Of a stretch of DNA of 5,224 nt, positions 1-5,170 are shown piece by piece (position 1 is the first letter of the stretch; each line of letters begins with the position of its first letter). The stretch covers positions 1 through 5,224 of the forward strand of contig JBKHEJ010000190.1 in the NCBI GenBank assembly GCA_046540855.1. The letters are read 5' to 3'. The position numbers and the translations under genes are program-made. Source of the stretch: T1Sed10-7 sp046540855. GTDB taxonomy: Bacteria; Actinomycetota; Nitriliruptoria; Nitriliruptorales; Nitriliruptoraceae. The notes beneath the pieces were generated by a model. The model ran no database searches and was not told the origin of the DNA. It saw only the letters and a program-made list of their open reading frames with translations.

Positions 1-604
1 ACAGGCTCGTCCCGCCCTCGGGATCGCCGAAGGCGAAGGTGTGGTCCACACCGGTCACCGTCCCGATCACCGCGCCGGTGCGCTCATCCTCGGCCACGAG
101 GTAGGTGAAGGACTGGGTCAGCTGGTTGCGCCACAGCACCTCGGTGGGCGCGGTGACCATGCCGGTCTCGGTGTAGATGCGGTTGACGGCCTCGGCATCG
201 GCGGCGCTGGCCATCTTGCGCACCACGATGCCCCGGACCGGGTCGGCGTCACGCGGCAGGGCGTGGAGCCACAACCGGTAGGTGTGGCTCGGGTCGATGA
301 ACAGCTCCTGGGGCGCCTTGGCGACCGCGACGTGGGGGTCGCGGACGTACATGCAGATGTCGCGCCGCCCGGGCTGCTCCCGTGCCACCTCGGCGATCAG
401 GCGGTCGTGGTCGGCGAAGGTCTGCCCGAACAGCAGGCGACCCCAGCCGCACTCCAGCGCGACGTCCGCTTCGACGTCGTCGTCACGGTTCCCACCCGTC
501 CCCTCCCAGGGTCGGATCGAGCGGGAGCGTTCGGAGTCGGGGACCGGGGTGCGGCGGGGGCTGCGTGCGCGCCGCCGGTCGCGGTCCACTCCGGAGCCGG
601 ACAT
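1..604 (-). CDS. ngg: N-acetylglutaminylglutamine synthetase, N-terminal part (runs off the left edge)
   Basis: This is the first 201 codons of an Ngg-type enzyme. In the NAGGN osmoprotectant pathway Ngg acetylates glutamine and ligates a second glutamine. The family has a GNAT acetyltransferase region followed by an ATP-grasp ligase region, and the ligase part would lie outside the window. The recognisable family motifs are CGWGRLLFGQTF (residues 52-63), RDICMYVRDPHV (81-92) and APQELFIDPSHTYRLWL (97-113). A GNAT fold begins near residue 125 (GIVVRKMASAADAEAVNRIY) and continues through TYLVAEDERTGAVIGTV. The ATG at 604 is chosen because GAGGAGG sits 5 bases upstream. The first 35 or so residues are Arg/Ser/Pro-rich and look like a disordered extension. 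The gene lies 32 bases after asnO on the same strand, with no terminator between, so the two are probably co-transcribed. Family assignment is from motif recall; the C-terminal ligase cannot be seen. Confidence 0.9.
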   Translation of the reverse strand, partial: MSGSGVDRDRRRARSPRRTPVPDSERSRSIRPWEGTGGNRDDDVEADVALECGWGRLLFGQTFADHDRLIAEVAREQPGRRDICMYVRDPHVAVAKAPQELFIDPSHTYRLWLHALPRDADPVRGIVVRKMASAADAEAVNRIYTETGMVTAPTEVLWRNQLTQSFTYLVAEDERTGAVIGTVTGVDHTFAFGDPEGGTSL

Positions 605-608
605 GGTG

Positions 609-615
609 GCCTCCT
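609..615 (-). promoter_or_regulatory. Ribosome binding site of ngg
   Basis: Read on the minus strand, GAGGAGG lies 5 bases before the ATG at 604-602. It closely matches the anti-Shine-Dalgarno complement. It fixes the ngg start and shows the gene is translated independently, not by coupling to asnO, whose stop codon lies 32 bases upstream. Confidence 0.75.
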
Positions 616-636
616 CGTCGGGGCCGTGCGCGACCG

Positions 637-2463
637 TCAGGGCGCCACGTCGTGGGACTGCAGCCACAGCTCGAGCAGCGCGAGCTGCCACAGCTGGTTC
701 CCGCGCAGAGGGGTCAGCTCGGCGTTCGGGGCCGCGAGCAGGTGCGCCACGTAGTCCTCCTCGAACAGGCCCCGCTCGCGCGCCTCGGGGGCGTGCAGCG
801 CGTCGCGGACGAGGTCGAGGTAGGGGCCCTGGAGGTGGGTGAGCGCCGGCACGGGGAAGTAGCCCTTCGGGCGGTCGATCACCGCTGCGGGGATGACCCG
901 CCGGGCCGCCTCCTTCAGCACCCCCTTGCCCTCCTGGGCGAGCTTGAGCTCCGGGGGGACCCGGGCTGCCACCTCGAGGACCTCGTGGTCGAGGAACGGC
1001 ACCCGCGCCTCGAGCCCGGCGGCCATGGTCATGTTGTCCACCCGCTTGACCGGGTCGTCGACGAGCATGATCTGCGAGTCGAGGCGCAGGGCCATGTCGG
1101 TGGCGGTCTCGGCGCCGTCGCGGGCGAGATGCTGGGCGACGAAGGCGCGCGAGACGTCCTCGCCCACACGGTGCTCGGGACGCACCACCTCGGCCATGTG
1201 CGCGTGCGGCCGGTCGAAGAACGCGGCCTGGTAGGCGTCCACGGCCCGGGCGACCAGCGCGTCCCGGGAGACCCCCGGCCCGAGCTCGTCGGTGAGCTCC
1301 TGCATCGGCGGGTACCAGTGGTAGCCGGCGAACACCTCGTCGGCGCCCTGCCCGGACTGGACCACCTTCACGTGCTTGGCCACCTCCTGGGAGAGCAGGT
1401 AGAAGGCCACCGCGTCGTGGCTGACCATCGGCTCGCTCATGGCGTGGATCGCACCGGCGAGGGCCGGGAGCATCCGGTCGGTGCCGATGCGCAGCTGGTG
1501 GTGGTCGGTCGCGAACTCCTGCGCGATGAGGTCGGAGTAGCGGAACTCGTCCCCCGAGCGCCCGCCCACCGCCTCGAACCCGATGGAGAAGGTGGTCACC
1601 CCCTCCTGGCCGGCCTCGGCGAGCAGGCCCACCACCAGCGAGGAGTCGAGCCCGCCCGAGAGCAGCACCCCGACGGGGACGTCGGCGACGGTGCGCCAGC
1701 GCACCGCGGAGCGCAGCGCGTCGAGCACCGCGTCCTCCCAGTCGCGGGCGGACCAGCCGGCGCGGTCGCCGTCGCGGGTGAAGTCGGGCTGCCAGTACTC
1801 GGTGTCGGTCGCCGTGCCGTCCGGCTCGATCATCCGGATGGTCGCGGGCGGCAGCTTGCGGACCCCGGCCAGGATCGTGTGCGGGGCGGGGACGACCGCG
1901 TGGAAGCTGAGGTAGTGGTGCAGCGCGACCGGGTCGATGGAGGTGTCGACGTCCCCGGCGGCCAGCAGCGCGGGCAGGGTCGAGGCGGCGCGGAGCCGAC
2001 CGGCGGCGGAGGCGAGGTAGAGCGGCTTGATCCCGAACCGGTCCCGGGCGAGCAGGGTGCGGCCGGTGTCGCGCTCGTGGAGCACGAACGCGAACATCCC
2101 CTGGAACCGGTCGACGGCGCGCTCCCCCCAGGCGTGGTAGGCCTTCAGCACCACCTCGGTGTCGGAGCCGGAGAAGAACCGGTAGCCGCGCTCGGACTGG
2201 AGCTGCTCGCGGAGCTCGCGGTAGTTGTAGATGCAGCCGTTGAAGGCGATCGTCAGGCCGAGCTCCGGGTCGTGCATCGGCTGGTCGCCACAGGCGCTCA
2301 GGTCGATGATGCTCAGGCGGCGGTGCCCGATCGCGATCGGCCCCGCCGACCACAGGCCCTGACCGTCGGGCCCTCGATCCGACATGGTCGAGGTCATCCG
2401 GGCCACGGCCGCGACGTCCGGCCGGGTGCCGTCGAAGCGGAGCTCCGCACTGAAGCCGCACAT
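637..2463 (-). CDS. asnO: N-acetylglutaminylglutamine amidotransferase (asparagine synthase-like)
   Basis: A 608-residue class II glutamine amidotransferase fused to an asparagine-synthetase domain. In the NAGGN pathway AsnO uses glutamine nitrogen and ATP to amidate the C-terminus of N-acetylglutaminylglutamine, in the cytoplasm. The N-terminal glutaminase domain (about 1-200) starts with MCGF, leaving Cys2 as the N-terminal nucleophile after Met removal. It then shows SDRGPDG (28-34), HRRLSIIDLS (47-56), AFNGCIYNYRELR (73-85) and ARDRFGIKPLY (139-149). The synthetase domain has the PP-loop SGGLDSS (269-275), SGQGADEVFAGYHWYPP (370-386), VDNMTMAAGLEARVPFLD (475-492) and a PKGYFPVP segment (532-539). 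These last motifs fit the NAGGN amidotransferase subfamily better than ordinary AsnB. The ATG at 2463 is required so that Cys2 is N-terminal, although the frame stays open to 2805. ngg follows after 32 bases. An AsnB-like enzyme with another acceptor is the alternative, but the ngg neighbour argues against it. Confidence 0.94.
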   Translation of the reverse strand: MCGFSAELRFDGTRPDVAAVARMTSTMSDRGPDGQGLWSAGPIAIGHRRLSIIDLSACGDQPMHDPELGLTIAFNGCIYNYRELREQLQSERGYRFFSGSDTEVVLKAYHAWGERAVDRFQGMFAFVLHERDTGRTLLARDRFGIKPLYLASAAGRLRAASTLPALLAAGDVDTSIDPVALHHYLSFHAVVPAPHTILAGVRKLPPATIRMIEPDGTATDTEYWQPDFTRDGDRAGWSARDWEDAVLDALRSAVRWRTVADVPVGVLLSGGLDSSLVVGLLAEAGQEGVTTFSIGFEAVGGRSGDEFRYSDLIAQEFATDHHQLRIGTDRMLPALAGAIHAMSEPMVSHDAVAFYLLSQEVAKHVKVVQSGQGADEVFAGYHWYPPMQELTDELGPGVSRDALVARAVDAYQAAFFDRPHAHMAEVVRPEHRVGEDVSRAFVAQHLARDGAETATDMALRLDSQIMLVDDPVKRVDNMTMAAGLEARVPFLDHEVLEVAARVPPELKLAQEGKGVLKEAARRVIPAAVIDRPKGYFPVPALTHLQGPYLDLVRDALHAPEARERGLFEEDYVAHLLAAPNAELTPLRGNQLWQLALLELWLQSHDVAP

Positions 2464-2470
2464 ACGTCCA

Positions 2471-2475
2471 TCCTC
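2471..2475 (-). promoter_or_regulatory. Ribosome binding site of asnO
   Basis: On the minus strand GAGGA lies 7 bases before the ATG at 2463. Together with the need for Cys2 at the mature N-terminus, it decides this start against the longer in-frame ORF that opens at 2805. Confidence 0.6.
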
Positions 2476-2692
2476 GTCGCGGGGTCGGGCGCCGCGTCGC
2501 GTCGGCCGCACGGCCTCACCCCGCGCACCTGACCCCCGGCAGCGCGGGACGGCTCCGGTAGGTTCGTGGGGCCGCAGGCGGGCCGCAAGCCGTGGACACC
2601 GTCCATCCGGCCAGGGGTTCCGCTCCGCTCGGGCCTGGCAGGGCCGCCGCGCGGCGTTCACCGAGCCACCTCGACGCCTCCCCGGGGGACCG

Positions 2693-3493
2693 ATGCTGCC
2701 GTTCCACCTCGTCGACGCCTTCACCGACACCCCGTTCCGGGGCAACCCCGCGGGTGTCGTCCTGCTCGAGCACGGTCCCGTCGACCCCGCCCTGGCCCAG
2801 CGCATCGCGGCCGAGGTGCGCGCGTCGGAGACCGCCTTCGCGCACCCCGAGGAGGGCGGGTGGCGGCTGCGCTGGTGGACGCCGACGACCGAGGTGGACC
2901 TGTGCGGTCACGCGACGCTCGCGATGGCGCACGTGCTGTTCGGCGCGGAGGGTCGCCCGGCACCGGCACCGCTGCGGTTCCGGACCCGCTCGGGGACGCT
3001 GGTCGCCTCCCGGGACGAGCGGGGGCGGATCTGGCTGGACCTGCCGGCCTGGCCGGTCGCCGAGCACCCGGCTCCGGCCCACCTCGGCGAGGTCCTGGGA
3101 TCGGTCCCCGGCCGCTACCTCGGACGGACGAGGGTCGCGCAGGCGAACGACGTGGTCGAGGTGGCGGACGTCGCGACCCTGGTGGCCCTGGACCCCGACC
3201 CCGCTGCCGTCGCGGCGCTCGGGGCGGGCGGGCTGATCCTCGCGGCGCCCGGTGAGCACGCCAACGTGGCGATGCGCTACCTCGCGCCGGGGCTCGGCGT
3301 GGACGAGGACCCGGTGACCGGCTCCGCCGCGTGCACCCTCGCGCCGCTTTGGGCCGCGCGGCTGGGGCGGTCGGAGGTGACCATCGAGCAGCGCTCGGCC
3401 CGGGGCGGCGAGATGACCTGCCGGGTGCGCGGCGACCGGGTCCACGTGGGCGGGTTCGCCGTGACCACGATCACGGGGCACGTGCACCCCTGA
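2693..3493 (+). CDS. PhzF-family isomerase/epimerase-like protein
   Basis: A 266-residue protein of the PhzF fold, in which two similar halves resemble diaminopimelate epimerase. PhzF itself isomerises trans-2,3-dihydro-3-hydroxyanthranilate in phenazine synthesis, but most members have unknown substrates. Visible motifs are DAFTDTPFRGNPAGVV (8-23), SETAF (45-49) with the expected catalytic acid Glu46, TPTTEVDLCGHATLA (63-77), and GVDEDPVTGSA (202-212), which lines the active site. A C-terminal GDRVHVGGFAV segment is also typical. Length is slightly below the usual 270-300. The ATG at 2693 is chosen because the protein aligns with the family from its first residues; the only ribosome-site candidate is a weak GGGGGA nearby, and the long in-frame upstream stretch from 2384 is low-complexity and overlaps asnO. 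The gene is divergent from asnO across 229 bases. No phenazine genes are in view, so a housekeeping or unknown metabolic role is more likely. Confidence 0.9.
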   Translation: MLPFHLVDAFTDTPFRGNPAGVVLLEHGPVDPALAQRIAAEVRASETAFAHPEEGGWRLRWWTPTTEVDLCGHATLAMAHVLFGAEGRPAPAPLRFRTRSGTLVASRDERGRIWLDLPAWPVAEHPAPAHLGEVLGSVPGRYLGRTRVAQANDVVEVADVATLVALDPDPAAVAALGAGGLILAAPGEHANVAMRYLAPGLGVDEDPVTGSAACTLAPLWAARLGRSEVTIEQRSARGGEMTCRVRGDRVHVGGFAVTTITGHVHP

Positions 3494-3514
3494 CCACCGG
3501 CGTGGCACGGCTCA

Positions 3515-3532
3515 CGGCCGCCCTCGCGGCCG
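3515..3532 (+). terminator. Candidate terminator hairpin after the PhzF-like gene
   Basis: CGGCCGC (3515-3521) and GCGGCCG (3526-3532) form a perfect 7-bp all-GC stem with a CCTC loop, 21 bases after the stop codon. No T-run follows, which is common for high-GC actinobacterial terminators but weakens the call. Confidence 0.45.
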
Positions 3533-3598
3533 CGCCGCCCACGCTGCCCTCACGCGTGGCACCGCCCGCAGCCGCACTGACCGCCCTCTTCGCTTAGG

Positions 3599-3674
3599 CG
3601 CGTTGCTCCCCGCGATGCGCCCGCACGTCCCCACACGGTGCGGGGAGCAACGACCCGCCCTGGCCAGCCCTCGC
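3599..3674. repeat. Palindromic intergenic repeat, copy 1
   Basis: A 76-base unit containing a perfect 13-bp inverted repeat: CGTTGCTCCCCGC at 3601-3613 and GCGGGGAGCAACG at 3640-3652, around a 26-base loop. The arms are followed by the flank ACCCGCCCTGGCCAGCCCTC. The unit is repeated with four differences at 3683-3759. The inner arm GTGCGGG (3638-3644) can also pair with CCCGCAC (3620-3626), giving an alternative shorter hairpin. It lies between two convergent genes, so it may act as a bidirectional transcription barrier, or it may be a REP-like dispersed element. No function is shown by the sequence itself. Confidence 0.75.
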
Positions 3675-3682
3675 CGCCCTCG

Positions 3683-3759
3683 CGCGTTGCTCCCCGCGAT
3701 CCGCCCGCACGTCCTCACACGAGTGCGGGGAGCAACGACCCGCCCTGGGCAGCCCTCGC
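3683..3759. repeat. Palindromic intergenic repeat, copy 2
   Basis: Second copy of the 3599-3674 unit, 84 bases downstream. The arms at 3685-3697 and 3725-3737 are identical to copy 1 and perfectly complementary over 13 bp. The loop is 27 bases instead of 26. The copies differ at three substitutions (two in the loop, one in the flank) and one inserted base in the loop, so both arms are fully conserved. The alternative stem CCCGCAC (3704-3710) with GTGCGGG (3723-3729) is also kept. Confidence 0.75.
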
Positions 3760-3821
3760 GGTGCGGGGTCGCGTTCGTCGGGGCCTCGCGGTGCGGGGTC
3801 GCGTTCGTCGGGGCCTCGCGG
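3754..3821. repeat. 30-base tandem repeat, about 2.3 copies
   Basis: Two exact 30-base copies (3754-3783 and 3784-3813) followed by 8 bases of a third (3814-3821). Each unit begins CCTCGCGGTGCGGGG and ends GTTCGTCGGGG. It overlaps the last bases of palindromic copy 2. The 30-base period is a multiple of three, so all frames stay open, but no start, ribosome site or composition supports a protein here. Its perfect identity suggests a recent slippage or duplication. Confidence 0.85.
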
Positions 3822-3834
3822 CCAGCCGGGGCCA

Positions 3835-3868
3835 CCGTCCTGCCGGGCCGGCCCGGAACTGCGGACGG
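3835..3868 (-). terminator. Candidate terminator hairpin after the formamidase-like gene
   Basis: CCGGGCCGGCCCGG (3843-3856) is a perfect palindrome that folds into a GC-only stem. It is framed by CCGTCC (3835-3840) and GGACGG (3863-3868), which add an outer 6-bp stem across a small internal loop. Read on the minus strand, it starts about 5 bases after the stop codon at 3874. There is no clear T-run. Confidence 0.45.
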
Positions 3869-3873
3869 CGGGC

Positions 3874-4797
3874 TCAGCCGAGCACGGCGAGGTCGAGCTC
3901 CAGCCCGACCACCCAGTTCGGGGCGTCCACCACCTCGATGATGCGGAGGTCGCCTGCGACCGAGCAGAGCACGTAGGCGTCCTCCGGGGCGAGCCCGTGC
4001 CGACCGAGCAACTCGATCATCGCCCGGGTCGCATCGCGCGCACCCGTGAGCAGGTCCGGGCCGACCCCCATGGTCACCCGCCGGTGTGGCCCCGCCGGCG
4101 CCGGTGCGGTTCGGTCAGCCGGGAGCTCCAACTGCGGCGCGGGTACGGGCTGGTCCCGCCGTAGTTCGACGCGCAGGCGCGCGGTCGCGGTGATCTCGAC
4201 GGCCGTACCGCACACCTCCCCGTCACCCTGTGCCGCGTGAGGGTCGCCAGCCGACAGCCGGGCGCCCGCCACCTCGACCGGGAGCAGCAGGGTCGTGCCG
4301 GCCCGGACGTCACGACAGTCGAGGTTGCCGCCGACCCGCCGCGGTGGGATGACGCTGTGGGGTCCCGCCTCGGCCGGCGCGAGCCCCACGGTGCCGAGGA
4401 ACGGGCGGCGCTCGAGCCGCGCGAGGTCGCCGAGGACCACCTCGTCGCCGTCGATCGCGGACACGACCAGGTGCGGGTCGGGGAACTCGTCGGCGAGCAG
4501 CCCGAACCCGGGGATGATGGCGGTCCACCCGACGGGTCCGACGTCGATGTGTTCGATCGTCAGCGCGAGCGTGTCACCTGGCTGTGCACCGAGGACGTCG
4601 ATCGGGCCGGTCAACGGGTTCGCGGCGGCGAGGTCGAGCCTGGGGACGTCGGAGGCGGTGGAACCGGCGGTGAGTTGACCTCCGAAGGCGTCCTGCATCG
4701 CGAGCTCGACGACCTCGCCGGGCGCGAGCTCGAGTGCCGGGGGCAGCGCGTGGTCCCAGCCGAGGTGGCGGTGGTCGCGGTGGTGGAGGGTGTGCAT
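3874..4797 (-). CDS. Acetamidase/formamidase family protein (short form)
   Basis: A 307-residue member of the FmdA/AmdA family, cytoplasmic amide hydrolases that release ammonia from formamide, acetamide or related small amides. Family landmarks are GWDHALPPALELAPGEVVEL (13-32), the region from GGQLTAGST (39-47) to DVLGAQPGDTLAL (67-79), GWTAIIPGFGLL (90-101), RRVGGNLDCRD (153-163) and the diagnostic SAGDPHAAQGDGEVCGTAVE (182-201), whose Asp and His are expected near the metal or active centre. The C-terminal YVLCSVAGDLRIIEVVD block (275-291) is also typical. The length matches the roughly 300-residue subgroup; classical formamidases are longer. The ATG at 4797 fits the family N-terminus and has GGAG 9 bases upstream; the frame remains open to 5124 only through tandem repeats. 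No amide transporter or regulator is adjacent. The true substrate is not determined by sequence. Confidence 0.92.
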   Translation of the reverse strand: MHTLHHRDHRHLGWDHALPPALELAPGEVVELAMQDAFGGQLTAGSTASDVPRLDLAAANPLTGPIDVLGAQPGDTLALTIEHIDVGPVGWTAIIPGFGLLADEFPDPHLVVSAIDGDEVVLGDLARLERRPFLGTVGLAPAEAGPHSVIPPRRVGGNLDCRDVRAGTTLLLPVEVAGARLSAGDPHAAQGDGEVCGTAVEITATARLRVELRRDQPVPAPQLELPADRTAPAPAGPHRRVTMGVGPDLLTGARDATRAMIELLGRHGLAPEDAYVLCSVAGDLRIIEVVDAPNWVVGLELDLAVLG

Positions 4798-4833
4798 GCG
4801 TGCTCGCTCCGCTCGGTGCTTCCAGCTGCGAGC

Positions 4834-4839
4834 ACCGTA
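4834..4839 (-). promoter_or_regulatory. Candidate -10 element for the formamidase-like gene
   Basis: On the minus strand TACGGT fits the actinobacterial TANNNT -10 pattern and lies 36 bases before the ATG, leaving a leader of roughly 30 bases that includes the GGAG ribosome site. No convincing -35 hexamer is visible, so this is only a candidate. Confidence 0.3.
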
Positions 4840-4870
4840 GTCACGCGTGCCACCGCGGAGGGCCGCGAGC

Positions 4871-4920
4871 GTTGCTCCCCTCATCCTGTCCGGGGGTCCG
4901 AGCCGACCGAGGGGAGCAAC
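4871..4920. repeat. Palindromic intergenic repeat, copy 3
   Basis: A 12-bp perfect inverted repeat, GTTGCTCCCCTC (4871-4882) and GAGGGGAGCAAC (4909-4920), around a 26-base loop. The ten outer arm bases are the same as in the two copies at 3601-3652 and 3685-3737, and the loop length matches within one base. The loop sequence is unrelated, and the variable eleventh base of the arm (G in copies 1-2, T here) is compensated in the opposite arm. It lies upstream of the formamidase-like gene, so it is not simply a terminator pair of that gene. Confidence 0.75.
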
Positions 4921-4950
4921 CGGGCTGACCCATGGCCGGCGGCCGCCCGG

Positions 4951-4978
4951 GCACGCAACACGGTGCACGCAACACGGG
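4951..4978. repeat. 14-base tandem duplication
   Basis: GCACGCAACACGGT (4951-4964) is followed directly by GCACGCAACACGGG (4965-4978), with only the last base differing. It adjoins the larger repeat array that starts at about 4980 and may be part of the same unstable tract. Confidence 0.7.
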
Positions 4979-4982
4979 GCGT

Positions 4983-5139
4983 GCAGCGCGGGACGGGCAG
5001 TACGGAGCGCGCAAGCGGGCAGCGCGGGACGGGCAGTACGGAGCGCGCAAGCGGGCAGCGCGGGGGCGGGCAGTACGGAGCGCGCAAGCGGGCAGCACGG
5101 GGACGGGCAGTACGGAGCGCGCAAGCGGGCAGCACGGGG
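4983..5139. repeat. 36/37-base tandem repeat array, four copies plus a partial fifth
   Basis: Four units start at 4983, 5019, 5055 and 5092, with lengths 36, 36, 37 and 37, and a partial fifth follows at 5129-5139. A 29-base core, from CGGGCAGTACGG to CAAGCGGGCAG, is identical in all four units (4994-5022, 5030-5058, 5067-5095, 5104-5132). All differences fall in the 7-8 base linkers. The heptamer CGGGCAG opens and closes every core, giving eight copies. The single-base length changes break any reading frame, so it is not protein-coding. There are no unique spacers, so it is not a CRISPR. It sits between the divergent formamidase-like gene and the gene starting at 5171, which would suit an array of protein-binding sites or a simple minisatellite. 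Confidence 0.92.
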
Positions 5140-5157
5140 CGGTGGCAGCGGCGTCGC

Positions 5158-5163
5158 TACCCT
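5158..5163 (+). promoter_or_regulatory. Candidate leaderless-type -10 element for the gene at 5171
   Basis: TACCCT matches TANNNT and ends 7 bases before the GTG at 5171, the spacing expected if transcription begins at the start codon itself. The absence of any Shine-Dalgarno sequence before the GTG supports a leaderless transcript. No clear -35 is seen in the repeat-derived sequence upstream. Confidence 0.45.
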
Positions 5164-5170
5164 TCCCCAC

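Noticed and set aside
382..2532. A 716-codon open frame on the plus strand opposite asnO
   Set aside because: It is antisense to a clear enzyme gene. Its Val/Gly/Glu/His/Arg-rich composition is the usual mirror of GC-rich coding sequence, and no domain is recognisable.
2559..2564. TAGGTT as a -10 element for the PhzF-like gene
   Set aside because: It fits TANNNT, but no -35 lies at a suitable distance and the leader would be over 120 bases. In GC-rich DNA one such match is weak evidence.
2610..2639. GCCAGG...CCTGGC inverted repeat upstream of the PhzF-like gene
   Set aside because: It has only a 6-bp stem with an 18-base loop and no extension. Such pairs are expected by chance in this composition.
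2464..2805. N-terminal extension of asnO to an upstream ATG at 2805
   Set aside because: The amidotransferase needs Cys2 at the mature N-terminus, the extension is Arg/Pro-rich, it overlaps the start of the PhzF-like gene, and a ribosome site precedes the internal ATG at 2463.
3512..3941. Small open frames in the convergent gap that encode repeated peptides
   Set aside because: They only translate the palindromic units and the 30-base tandem repeat. There is no ribosome site, and the one-base indel between the palindromic copies changes frame.
4798..5124. N-terminal extension of the formamidase-like protein through the tandem repeats
   Set aside because: The extra 109 residues are translated 36/37-base repeats and a palindrome. 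The family N-terminus begins at the ATG at 4797.
4983..5139. CRISPR array, suggested by the repeat length of 36-37 bases
   Set aside because: The units are contiguous with only 7-8 base linkers. There are no 30-40 base unique spacers, no palindromic CRISPR repeat and no cas genes in view.
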